Source of the DNA: Clostridiaceae bacterium
Lineage (GTDB): Bacteria > Bacillota > Clostridia > Acetivibrionales > DUMB01
DNA: 47,913 nt
NCBI GenBank assembly: GCA_012840535.1
Contig: DULF01000190.1
Coordinates: 1-47,913 of the forward strand
Direction: 5' to 3'
The position numbers and the translations under genes are program-made. This document shows positions 29,003-37,377 of this stretch, piece after piece. Each line of letters starts with the position of its first letter. The first letter of the stretch is position 1. Below the pieces are notes generated by a model that did not search any database, was not told where the DNA came from, and saw nothing but the letters and a program-made list of their open reading frames with translations.

Positions 29003-29944
29003 ATGGCACAAAAAATTGCTACAAGAGAAGCGTATGGAAACGCCCTTGCCGAATTTGGCGGAAACGAAAGGATTGTAGTACTGGACGCTGACCTTTCCAA
29101 GTCAACAAAAACCGATACTTTTAAGAAAAAATATCCTGAAAGGTTTTTTAACATAGGTATTGCCGAAGGAAATCTTATGGCTGTAGCCGCTGGAATGGCC
29201 ACATGCGGGAAAATAGTGTTTGCAAGCACTTTTGCCATATTTGCCGCTTTGCGCGCTTGTGAGCAGATTAGAAACTCTATATGTTATCCAAGGCTTAATG
29301 TAAAAATCGGTGCAACCCATGCAGGCATATCTGTAGGTGAAGACGGCGCTTCACATCAACCTGTGGAAGATATGGCCATAATGAGGGCATTGCCCAACAT
29401 GGTGGTTATCAGCCCGGCAGACGCCGTTGAAACAAAATTCGCCGTAAAAGCGGCAATAGAGTATGACGGTCCGGTATATTTGAGGCTTGGACGTCTTTCC
29501 GTACCTGTAATATTCGATGAAAGTACTTACAAGTTTGAAATAGGCAAAGGAGTAACCGTATCAGACGGCTCGGACGTAACAATTATAGCTACCGGTTTGA
29601 TGCTGCAGTATGCAATCAAGGCTAAGGAGCTGCTGGCTGAAGAAGGTATCAGCGCAAGAGTTATTAACATTCACACTGTTAAGCCTATTGACAAAGATAT
29701 TATTATAAAGGCTGCAAAGGAAACAGGCGCTATTGTGACGGCAGAAGAACATAATATTATTGGCGGGTTAGGCAGCGCTGTTGCAGAAGTGCTGGTGGAA
29801 AATTACCCCGTACCCATGAAAATGGTAGGCATAGAAGATAAGTACGGGAAATCCGGCAAACCTGACGCACTGTTAAAGATGTACGGCCTGACAGCTGAAA
29901 ATATAGCAGTGAAGGCAAAAGAAGCGTTAAGAATGAAAAAGTGA
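29003..29944 (+). CDS. Transketolase, C-terminal subunit
   Basis: 'RIVVLDADLSKSTKTDTFKKKYPERFFNIGIAEGNLMAVAAGMA', 'GEDGASHQPVEDMAIMRALPNMVVISPAD'. Confidence 0.95.
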   Translation: MAQKIATREAYGNALAEFGGNERIVVLDADLSKSTKTDTFKKKYPERFFNIGIAEGNLMAVAAGMATCGKIVFASTFAIFAALRACEQIRNSICYPRLNVKIGATHAGISVGEDGASHQPVEDMAIMRALPNMVVISPADAVETKFAVKAAIEYDGPVYLRLGRLSVPVIFDESTYKFEIGKGVTVSDGSDVTIIATGLMLQYAIKAKELLAEEGISARVINIHTVKPIDKDIIIKAAKETGAIVTAEEHNIIGGLGSAVAEVLVENYPVPMKMVGIEDKYGKSGKPDALLKMYGLTAENIAVKAKEALRMKK

Positions 29945-29963
29945 TTTATTTGCAGAATATCAG

Positions 29964-30008
29964 AGGGACGGGGATATTGACACCAAGGGTGCCAATGCTC
30001 ACGTCCCT
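29964..30008. repeat. Long imperfect palindrome (REP-like or terminator) after transketolase
   Basis: AGGGACGGGGATATTGACACC-AAG-GGTGCCAATGCTCACGTCCCT, 21-nt arms with 16/21 Watson-Crick plus G-U pairs, then TTTAATTTAATT. Confidence 0.7.
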
Positions 30009-30076
30009 TTAATTTAATTAAGGAATTTGTAGACTTTTTGCTGATTATTTCGTATTATTAACAGGAGGTGATTTAT

Positions 30077-30661
30077 ATGAATTATAATGCATATCCATGG
30101 GGAAGATGGATTAAGTGGGGAATAATCGTACTTGTTGTATTAATAATAGTAATAAGTTCAATTTCGACCTATAACGGTCTTGTACAGGCAGAACAAAATG
30201 TGGAAAGAAGCTGGAGCCAGGTAGAAAGTGTTATGCAAAGAAGGCTCGATACGATTACAAATCTTGTAGAAGTTGTAAAAGGCTATGTAAAGCATGAGGA
30301 AAAGGTTTTCGGAGATATTGCCGAAGCCAGGTCTACGCTTTTGAGCGGAACCAGCGATATTGAGAGTAAAATCAATGCTGATGCCAAGTTAACACAGGCT
30401 ACAAAGGATATGCTTGTTTTAGTTGAAAATTATCCTGAGCTTAAAGCAAGTGAACAATTCCAGAATCTGCAGGAAGCAATTGAAGGTTCTGAAAATAGAA
30501 TTTCGGTTGAGCGCAAGCGCTTTATTGAAGCTGTTGAGGAATACAACATCAGGGTAAAAAGATTTCCAGGAAGCATATTTGCAAGGCTGATGGGTTTTTC
30601 ACCCAAGGAATATTACAAGGCAAGTCCTGAAGCGGGTGAGGCACCGAAAATAGAATTTTAA
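30077..30661 (+). CDS. LemA family protein
   Basis: 'YNGLVQAEQNVERSWSQVESVMQRRLDTITNLVEVVKGYVKHE' and 'FPGSIFARLMGFSPKEYYKASPEA'; RBS AGGAGGTGA. Confidence 0.95.
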   Translation: MNYNAYPWGRWIKWGIIVLVVLIIVISSISTYNGLVQAEQNVERSWSQVESVMQRRLDTITNLVEVVKGYVKHEEKVFGDIAEARSTLLSGTSDIESKINADAKLTQATKDMLVLVENYPELKASEQFQNLQEAIEGSENRISVERKRFIEAVEEYNIRVKRFPGSIFARLMGFSPKEYYKASPEAGEAPKIEF

Positions 30662-30703
30662 GTTCCATTTGTAATATATTATATTGGAAAGGGGAGTGGA
30701 TAA

Positions 30704-31525
30704 ATGAGAAAGCTTCGAAGAGTTTTTATTATGGCGTTGACGCTTTTATTTGTGCTGGCGTTACCTGTTTTTTCAAAGACAAATTATCCATCCCCAACTA
30801 AAGCTTTTTTTGTAAATGACTATGCATCTGTACTTAGTGAGGAGACAGAGGAAAAAATATATTTGCTTGGAAAAGAGCTTGAGGAAAAGACAGGGGCACA
30901 GGTTGTCCTCGTGACAATAGATTCGCTTGACGGACAGAGCATTGAGGAGTATTCCATTGGGCTTGCCATGGAATGGGGAATAGGCCAGAAGGATAAAGAC
31001 AACGGAATATTGATGCTGTATTCCAACGCTGAACGGATGCTCAGGATAGAAGTAGGATATGGCCTGGAAGGCGCGGTACCCGATATCAAGGCTGCCAGGA
31101 TCAGGAGGGATTATATTGCTCCGTATACCCAGCATGATGACTTTGACCGGGGCTTTTTAAACGGCTATACCGCGCTTGTAACTGAAGTTGCCAATGAATA
31201 CGGAGTAAAAATTACCGGAGATGTAAGCCTTCCCCATACCGGCAGTTTACGGGAAGATACACCTAAGTACCCTGGAAGGCGTGATGATTTTAATTTCATT
31301 CCTGTATTGATTGTACTTTTTTTAATATTTGACGGAGTGTTTTTTAAATTTAAAATCATCTCAACAATTTTGAAAATGTTGTTCTGGAGCAGCTTTTTCG
31401 GCGGAGGCCGTGGCGGCCGTGGCGGCTGGGGCAGCGGTGGCTGGGGCGGCCATGGCGGCTTTGGCGGCGGCAGCAAAGGCGGGGGCGGCAGATTTGGCGG
31501 CGGAGGCAGCAGCGGAAAGGTGTAA
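30704..31525 (+). CDS. TPM-domain (YgcG-like) membrane protein with Gly-rich C terminus
   Basis: 'VNDYASVLSEETEEKIYLLGKELEEKTGAQVVLVTIDSLDG...LRIEVGYGLEGAVPD'; C-terminal GGRGGRGGWGSGGWGGHGGFGGG. Confidence 0.92.
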   Translation: MRKLRRVFIMALTLLFVLALPVFSKTNYPSPTKAFFVNDYASVLSEETEEKIYLLGKELEEKTGAQVVLVTIDSLDGQSIEEYSIGLAMEWGIGQKDKDNGILMLYSNAERMLRIEVGYGLEGAVPDIKAARIRRDYIAPYTQHDDFDRGFLNGYTALVTEVANEYGVKITGDVSLPHTGSLREDTPKYPGRRDDFNFIPVLIVLFLIFDGVFFKFKIISTILKMLFWSSFFGGGRGGRGGWGSGGWGGHGGFGGGSKGGGGRFGGGGSSGKV

Positions 31526-31528
31526 TAC

Positions 31529-31666
31529 AGAGGCCGGAGACCGGAGACCGGAGGCCAGAGGCAGGGGCCGGAGACCAGAAACCAGAGGCCGGAAGCTAGA
31601 GGCCGGAGATCGGAGACCGGAGGCAGGGGCCGGAGACCAGAAACCAGAGGCCGGAAACCGAGGACC
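31529..31666 (+). repeat. Purine-rich heptamer array (about 20 units), RGARRCC-type, with internal 62-bp block duplication
   Basis: AGAGGCC GGAGACC GGAGACC GGAGGCC AGAGGCA GGGGCC GGAGACC AGAAACC AGAGGCC GGAAGCT AGAGGCC GGAGATC GGAGACC GGAGGCA GGGGCC GGAGACC AGAAACC AGAGGCC GGAAACC GAGGACC. Confidence 0.9.
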
Positions 31667-31762
31667 AGGGTATTATTGATGTGAATTTAAAAAATTACTT
31701 GAAATGCATTTCTTTCTGTGTTAATATTATTATGAAAAATGAATAGCTTATTTAACGAATAT

Positions 31763-31886
31763 GATCTTCAGGGCAGGGTGAAATTCCCGACCGGCGGTAA
31801 TATGGAGAAAATCCATTAGCCCGCGAGCGAAAGCCGACCCGGTGCGATTCCGGGGCCGACAGTATAGTCTGGATGGAAGAAGATTA
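31763..31886 (+). promoter_or_regulatory. FMN riboswitch (RFN element)
   Basis: GATCTTCAGGGCAGGGTGAAATTCCCGACCGGCGGT...AGCCCGCGAGC...CGGTGCGATTCCGGGGCCGACAGTATAGTCTGGATGGAAGAAGAT. Confidence 0.97.
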
Positions 31887-31907
31887 TTTTTTCTTTGCAA
31901 AAAACAT

Positions 31908-31938
31908 ATTCCCTGAAGTCAATATTCAGGGAATTTTT
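31908..31938 (+). terminator. Riboswitch-controlled intrinsic terminator
   Basis: ATTCCCTGAA-GTCAATA-TTCAGGGAAT followed by TTTT, between RFN element and ribU. Confidence 0.8.
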
Positions 31939-32007
31939 AATTTGCAACATTTTAAATTCCCTGAAGAGCAAAAAGCAAAAATATTTGAAGGGGAGTTGAT
32001 TGCGATT

Positions 32008-32577
32008 ATGAAATTCAATGTGAACAAAATGGTTAAGCTGGCTATGTTGGCAGCTTTATCAATTATCCTCATGCTCTGTACAAGGTTTCCTATACTTCCT
32101 TGGGCAAAATTTTTGGAGTTTGAGTTTGCCGATGTACCTGCACTGATTGGAACATTCCTTTACGGACCGGTTGAAGGATTTATAATCACAGTTGTAATGT
32201 CGCTGGTTCAGGCTTTTACCGTAAGTGCGGAAAGCGGTCCGATTGGGTTTGTAATGCATGTCATTGCCAGCGGTACTTTGGTTCTGGTTTCCGGGGCTAT
32301 TTATAAAAAGGTGCATAATTTCAAGGGCGCAATACTTGCTCTTATTGCCGGTAGTCTCAGTATGACACTCATTATGATACCAAGCAACCTTATACTTACA
32401 ACGATTTTCCTCAATGTTCCGGTTGAAACTGTGAAGAGTATGCTGTTGCCTACGATTATTCCCTTCAATTTGATAAAATCAGTAGGCAATTCCGCGGTTA
32501 CAGTGCTTGTGTATAAACATGTGGGCAGGATTTTACGCGGTTCCGCCGTTGAGGATGAGTCCATATGGACAACATAA
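32008..32577 (+). CDS. ribU: Riboflavin ECF transporter S component RibU
   Basis: Polytopic S-component-like protein ('EFEFADVPALIGTFLYGPVEGFIITVVMSLVQAF') downstream of an FMN riboswitch; ATG 32008. The tracked start 31873 lies inside the riboswitch. Confidence 0.9.
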   Translation: MKFNVNKMVKLAMLAALSIILMLCTRFPILPWAKFLEFEFADVPALIGTFLYGPVEGFIITVVMSLVQAFTVSAESGPIGFVMHVIASGTLVLVSGAIYKKVHNFKGAILALIAGSLSMTLIMIPSNLILTTIFLNVPVETVKSMLLPTIIPFNLIKSVGNSAVTVLVYKHVGRILRGSAVEDESIWTT

Positions 32578-32645
32578 AAATTTTTTCTCTTTTTTTGTTG
32601 TTGTAAAAGCATGGAAGTGCATATAAAATATTATGCAGGAAAACT

Positions 32646-33143
32646 ATGATTGGAGTGGAATCGTTGAGGTATATTATTAAGCAAAAAATATTTGCTTTAG
32701 CGGACAGTTTCAGCATAAAGGATGCAAATGGCAATGATATTTTCATAGTAAAGAGCCAATTGCTTTCGTTCGGGAAAAAGCTCAGGATATACGACCTTGC
32801 CGGGAATGAATTATGCTACATTGAGCAAATGCTTTTCAGACTGATGCCTGAATATAATATCTATATTGCAGGGCAACATGTAGCTAACATCAAGAAAAAG
32901 TTTAAACTGTTTAAAAATGATTTTGTAATTACAAGCCCTTATAGCCAATATGATGTAAAAGGCGACATTTTTGCCCATGAATTTGAAATTTATAAAGACG
33001 GCAAAGTAGTCGCCCGGATTTCAAAGAGATTTTTCTCCTTTACTGATACTTATGGTGTGGATATTGATGACGGAGAAGACCAAATAACATTACTGGCATT
33101 AGCCATTGTGATTGACATGGTATGCCATGATAGTAATAGATAA
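32646..33143 (+). CDS. LURP-one-related/YxjI-like (Tubby C-terminal-like) protein
   Basis: 'KQKIFALADSFSIKDANGNDIFIVKSQLLSFGKKLRIYDLAGNELCYIEQMLF' pattern. Confidence 0.8.
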   Translation: MIGVESLRYIIKQKIFALADSFSIKDANGNDIFIVKSQLLSFGKKLRIYDLAGNELCYIEQMLFRLMPEYNIYIAGQHVANIKKKFKLFKNDFVITSPYSQYDVKGDIFAHEFEIYKDGKVVARISKRFFSFTDTYGVDIDDGEDQITLLALAIVIDMVCHDSNR

Positions 33144-33165
33144 GTATTGAATCGATAAAAATTAA

Positions 33166-33263
33166 GTCATCACGAGGAGTTGAATAATGAATGGAAGTAA
33201 TAAATTGATGATTTATTTAGATCATTTTCTTTTACATTATTGTATCTATATCCTCGTGATGAC
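33166..33263. repeat. 98-bp inverted-repeat element with perfect 13-bp termini
   Basis: GTCATCACGAGGA (33166-33178) and TCCTCGTGATGAC (33251-33263); inner ATAATG/CATTAT also pair. Confidence 0.7.
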
Positions 33264-33270
33264 GGTATCT

Positions 33271-33603
33271 CTATTTTCTTGTAGTAGTAAGATACCTGAG
33301 ATTCTTATTGTCGCACAACAGGGCTGCGTCACCTTTGTTGTATTCCACAATCATAAGCGTGTATCCGTCAAGAAGAAGGCCTTCCCAGTAGAGAAAGCAT
33401 TCACTCTTTTTAAGACCGGCTTTCCTTATAAACTTGCCTAATTCCTTGGTTGAATTGATTTTCAACAGTGGCGCGGATAACAATTCCTTATATTCTTCGA
33501 TACTGCCCGACATGTGAATATTGCCGCTTTCGAGGTCAGCAAAAAAACCGTCAACGTCCTTCAGAGCGATGACAAAATTGTTTTGCAGTTCTTTTTTGGC
33601 CAT
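33271..33603 (-). CDS. Hypothetical protein, 110 aa
   Basis: Continuous ORF with plausible RBS (GGAGGGG upstream of ATG on the minus strand); family not recognised. Confidence 0.55.
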   Translation of the reverse strand: MAKKELQNNFVIALKDVDGFFADLESGNIHMSGSIEEYKELLSAPLLKINSTKELGKFIRKAGLKKSECFLYWEGLLLDGYTLMIVEYNKGDAALLCDNKNLRYLTTTRK

Positions 33604-33959
33604 AAAAACCCCTCCATATTTAATTAATATTCCCTTAAAATAATGTATGAGAGATACTTCACGCAGATGACATTAAGACGGTGAATAAGTGCTAAACTCT
33701 TGCATACTTTATTATACAACATCTGCCAAATGGATTCAAGTTGCTTGATTATTTTGCTGCACAGTATTATAATAGGTATCGGTTGGTTACATAAACAGGA
33801 AGTATATATTTTTTGATTTATTATTTTGTTACGGATTATTGCTAAGTGGAATATATTATTAATTAGGTAATTTAAATTATTAGTTTTATAAATGTAAAAG
33901 CGGATATTATTAATTAATAATAAAATAATATCAAAATAAATAATGGAAAGGCGGAGAAT

Positions 33960-36050
33960 ATGAGTAACATTACAGCATTATTCTTTGCAATTCTTGTTTC
34001 ATTGTTTTCCTTTGGAGTTGCTGCGTTTTTCTATTCATGGGTAAACTCGCAGCCATCCTCCAATAAAACTGTTCATGCAGTTGGTGCTTTAATCAGAAAC
34101 GGCGCCAATACATTCCTGAGGCGTGAATACACGCTGCTGGCGCGCTTTGCCGGAGTTGTAGCAGTTTTAATTCTGGTGTTCTTGCCTCAGCCTATATGGC
34201 ATGGCAATTACACTGAAAATATAACAATGGCAATCGCCTATATTTTTGGTACTGTATTTTCGGCAATGGCCGGGAAAATAGGTATTATGGTGGCAACTAT
34301 CGCCAACATGAAGTCTGCTGAAGCTGCCACAAAAGGTATCAGGCCTTCATTCCTCGTAGGTTTTCGCGGCGGCGCTGTTATGGGTATGTCAGTTGTTGGC
34401 GCAAGCTTGCTCGGCGTAACGCTTGTTTACCTGATAACAAAGAATGCCGGTGCAGTTCTGGGCTTCAGCTTTGGAGCTTCAAGCCTTGCGCTCTTTGCAA
34501 AAGCAGGCGGTGGTATTTTTACAAAAACAGCGGATGTAAGCGCTGACCTCGTTGGTAAGGTAGAGTTGGGAATCCCTGAGGATGACCCGCGCAATCCTGC
34601 TGTTATTGCTGATAATGTCGGTGATAATGTCGGCGATGTCGCAGGTATGGGAGCAGACTTGTTTGACTCACATGTGGCTTCTTTGGCTGCAGCGCTTGCG
34701 ATGGCTATTGCACTCGACAAAGGCGGCGGAAATTATACTATTATGGTGTTTTGCTTTGGTGCTATTGGTTTGCTGGCTTCAGCCATTGGTGTACTTATGG
34801 CTCGCATGGGTAAAAATGATGACCCCACAAGAGCACTTAATTTGAGTACTTATATTACTACTGCGATATTTGGAGTAGCCACAACTGTTGCAACATGGAT
34901 TTTTAATTTTGAGTGGCGTATTTGGGGAGCTGTTATTGTAGGTTTACTTGTTGGTACCATTATTGGTATTGTAAGCGATTACTTTACTAATGACAATAAG
35001 AACCCTGTACGCTATGTGGCAAATGCCTCCAAATCAGGCTCGGCGTTCACAATTTTATCAGGTGTTTCATATGGATTCCTGAGTGTGTTTCCTGCAATAG
35101 TAGGTATTGCCGTTTCCGCACTGGTTTCTTACAAGCTCTGTGCACCTCTTGATCCTTCCAACCCTGTTTACGGTATGTTTGGTATTTCAATGGCAGCTGT
35201 GGGAATGCTTTCCATTGTTGGAATGATTATTTCCAATGATGCTTACGGACCTATCGTAGATAATGCAAGGGGACTTGTTGAAATGGGCAACCTTGGCGAT
35301 AAAGCACTGGAAATAACAGATTCCCTAGACAGCGCAGGTAATACCGTTAAAGCGGTTACCAAGGGTTTTGCCATCGGAGCGGCTGGTTTGACTATTATTG
35401 CTCTGCTGGGTACTTTCATGAGTGAAGTCAATGTTGCAGCTGCTGAGCGTGGCGTAGCAGGTATTGAGAACTTTGACATTTTGAACCCTGTGGTATTCTT
35501 CGGATTGCTTGTTGGTGCAGCTGTTCCGGCGGTATTCTCTGCCATGCTGATGCTTGGCGTTGACCGTAACGCTCAGCGTATGGTTGTCGAAATCCACAGG
35601 CAGTTTAAAGAGATTGTCGGACTGAAAGAAGGTAAGGAAGGCGTACAGCCTGAATATGACAAGTGTATTGACATAGCAACAATAGGTGCATTGCGTGAAC
35701 TTATTCCTGCTGGCTTGATGGCCATTATTGCAACGCTTCTTGTCGGATTTATCGGTGGCGTTAATGCTATTGGCGGATTCCTGACAGGAAATATTATCAG
35801 CGGATTGCTTTTGGCATTGTTTATGTCTAATTCAGGTGGTTTGTGGGATAACGCAAAGAAATATATTGAAGCAGGCAATCACGGAGGAAAAGGTTCCGAT
35901 GCTCATAAAGCCGCTGTTGTTGGTGATACGGTTGGTGACCCGTTCAAGGATACAGCAGGTCCGTCCCTTAATACACAGGTTACAGTTGTGTCACTGGTTT
36001 CTTCAATTTCGGCAACCTTGTTCCTGACCGTGAATTTATTCGGGAAATAA
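33960..36050 (+). CDS. hppA: Membrane-bound ion-translocating pyrophosphatase
   Basis: 'DVSADLVGKVELGIPEDDPRNPAVIADNVGDNVGDVAGMGADLFDSH', 'AAVVGDTVGDPFKDTAGPSLN'. Confidence 0.97.
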   Translation: MSNITALFFAILVSLFSFGVAAFFYSWVNSQPSSNKTVHAVGALIRNGANTFLRREYTLLARFAGVVAVLILVFLPQPIWHGNYTENITMAIAYIFGTVFSAMAGKIGIMVATIANMKSAEAATKGIRPSFLVGFRGGAVMGMSVVGASLLGVTLVYLITKNAGAVLGFSFGASSLALFAKAGGGIFTKTADVSADLVGKVELGIPEDDPRNPAVIADNVGDNVGDVAGMGADLFDSHVASLAAALAMAIALDKGGGNYTIMVFCFGAIGLLASAIGVLMARMGKNDDPTRALNLSTYITTAIFGVATTVATWIFNFEWRIWGAVIVGLLVGTIIGIVSDYFTNDNKNPVRYVANASKSGSAFTILSGVSYGFLSVFPAIVGIAVSALVSYKLCAPLDPSNPVYGMFGISMAAVGMLSIVGMIISNDAYGPIVDNARGLVEMGNLGDKALEITDSLDSAGNTVKAVTKGFAIGAAGLTIIALLGTFMSEVNVAAAERGVAGIENFDILNPVVFFGLLVGAAVPAVFSAMLMLGVDRNAQRMVVEIHRQFKEIVGLKEGKEGVQPEYDKCIDIATIGALRELIPAGLMAIIATLLVGFIGGVNAIGGFLTGNIISGLLLALFMSNSGGLWDNAKKYIEAGNHGGKGSDAHKAAVVGDTVGDPFKDTAGPSLNTQVTVVSLVSSISATLFLTVNLFGK

Positions 36051-36123
36051 TATATCAACCTGGCTGGTGTGATCCTTTGCTGCTGAAAAACTGACAGAAA
36101 TATTAAATAGAAATAATAAAGTT

Positions 36124-36149
36124 AAGGGCGACTCGGTATGTCGCCCTTT
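36124..36149. terminator. Terminator after hppA (convergent with PfkB gene)
   Basis: AAGGGCGAC-TCGGTAT-GTCGCCCTT followed by TAAATTT. Confidence 0.8.
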
Positions 36150-37245
36150 AAATTTCACCAAATATTCTTTTAAATTCATCGGATAGTTTAAATCCCCGGC
36201 TTACGCAAAAATCCTTAAGCATGTTTACATCTAATTCGTGATATATTGTATCAGGCGATGTTACCTTAAGGTTAGACACGAGAGTTCCAAGCTCGACAGC
36301 GCTCAAAAGAGGCGTTTGCCCAAAGGTGTCGTCGCTTGAGCCTTTTATAAAGGGAAGTCCGCAGCAAAGGCCGGTAACAGTGCCGCCTAGCAATGCGTCT
36401 CCCGCTCCGGCTGTAGATACAACATTCACCTGAATGATGGGTATATGCTCGATTTTCCCTTTATAGCAGGCATGACAGCCTTTGGCGCCGGATGTTACAA
36501 TAAGCATAATATCCGGGTTTATTTTAGTTAACGTATGATAACATTTATAGGCTACTTCTTCCGGCTGCGAGCCTTCGTTTGTCAGACCGGCTATCGCAAG
36601 CGCCTCATCTATATTGACTGCGAGCATATCAACAAGTTTAACTCCGTCCAATGAAAGAAACTCCGGAACTTCAGAAGTAAGAACGGCTCCAACATTGAAG
36701 CTCCCTCTTTTCCGGCCGTGCTCCAGCAGTCTTATTCTAGGTTCTAGAGGCACTTCAGGAGCGGCAATGAGAACTTCCGGTTCTCCTGGAGGCATTTTGG
36801 CAAAGAAACTGTCAATATCTTCAGGTGACAGCATGCCACATGCACTGTTGCTGGTTGTTATATTGCCTCCGCTTTTGTCAGGATATTGAAAACACACGCT
36901 AAATAAAGTAGGCGCATCCTTTAATTGAGATATGCCGCGGGTATCCATACCGGCGTCTTTCATTTCCTGGATAAGAACATTTCCGGTGTTGTCGTAACCG
37001 ACATTGCTTATTGGGTATGATACAATGCCGTTTTGGCCTTTGCCAAGCAAAACCGACGGATAATGCATTATAATATGTATTTTGCAATAATCCCTGAATG
37101 GCATCAATTTGCCGCTGCGGCTTTCATTACGGCCAATTGTGTGGTTGCCGTCCAGGTTGAAGACTATACCTGAACCAACGCCCCCGGTTCCTATAATCCT
37201 CGTGTACATATAACTCTTTCCATTGACAGGCTTTAAACAATTCAT
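36148..37245 (-). CDS. PfkB-family carbohydrate kinase
   Basis: 'STAGAGDALLGGTVTGLCCGLPF' and 'AVNIDEALAIAGL' motifs; ATG at 37245 follows a G-rich RBS. Confidence 0.85.
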   Translation of the reverse strand: MNCLKPVNGKSYMYTRIIGTGGVGSGIVFNLDGNHTIGRNESRSGKLMPFRDYCKIHIIMHYPSVLLGKGQNGIVSYPISNVGYDNTGNVLIQEMKDAGMDTRGISQLKDAPTLFSVCFQYPDKSGGNITTSNSACGMLSPEDIDSFFAKMPPGEPEVLIAAPEVPLEPRIRLLEHGRKRGSFNVGAVLTSEVPEFLSLDGVKLVDMLAVNIDEALAIAGLTNEGSQPEEVAYKCYHTLTKINPDIMLIVTSGAKGCHACYKGKIEHIPIIQVNVVSTAGAGDALLGGTVTGLCCGLPFIKGSSDDTFGQTPLLSAVELGTLVSNLKVTSPDTIYHELDVNMLKDFCVSRGFKLSDEFKRIFGEI

Positions 37246-37377
37246 GAGTTTATCCCCCCGCATATAGCTTTTACTAAAAAAATAAATATGATGGATTTAA
37301 AAAATAATAACTTGCTAAACAAAACCAAAACTTTATCAGTAAAATGTTTACTAAATATTTTAGTTTATGTTACGTAC

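Noticed and set aside
28588-29238. 216-aa minus-strand ORF opposite transketolase
   Set aside because: Spans two conserved plus-strand genes and has no recognisable domain.
31529-31666. Possible CRISPR array
   Set aside because: Units are 7 nt with no unique spacers and no cas genes; it is a tandem heptamer array.
31410-31679. 89-aa plus-strand ORF running from the TPM gene into the heptamer array
   Set aside because: Out-of-frame read of the Gly-rich codons and period-7 repeat; low-complexity Ala/Arg/Gly translation, no RBS.
31873-32007. N-terminal extension of the ribU ORF from 31873
   Set aside because: It starts inside the FMN riboswitch and crosses the terminator; ATG 32008 with an upstream GGGGAG is the sensible start.
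33903-33932. AT-only palindromes upstream of hppA (TATTATTAATTAATAATA, GATATTATT/AATAATATC)
   Set aside because: Very AT-rich leader makes such palindromes likely by chance; no specific operator recognised.
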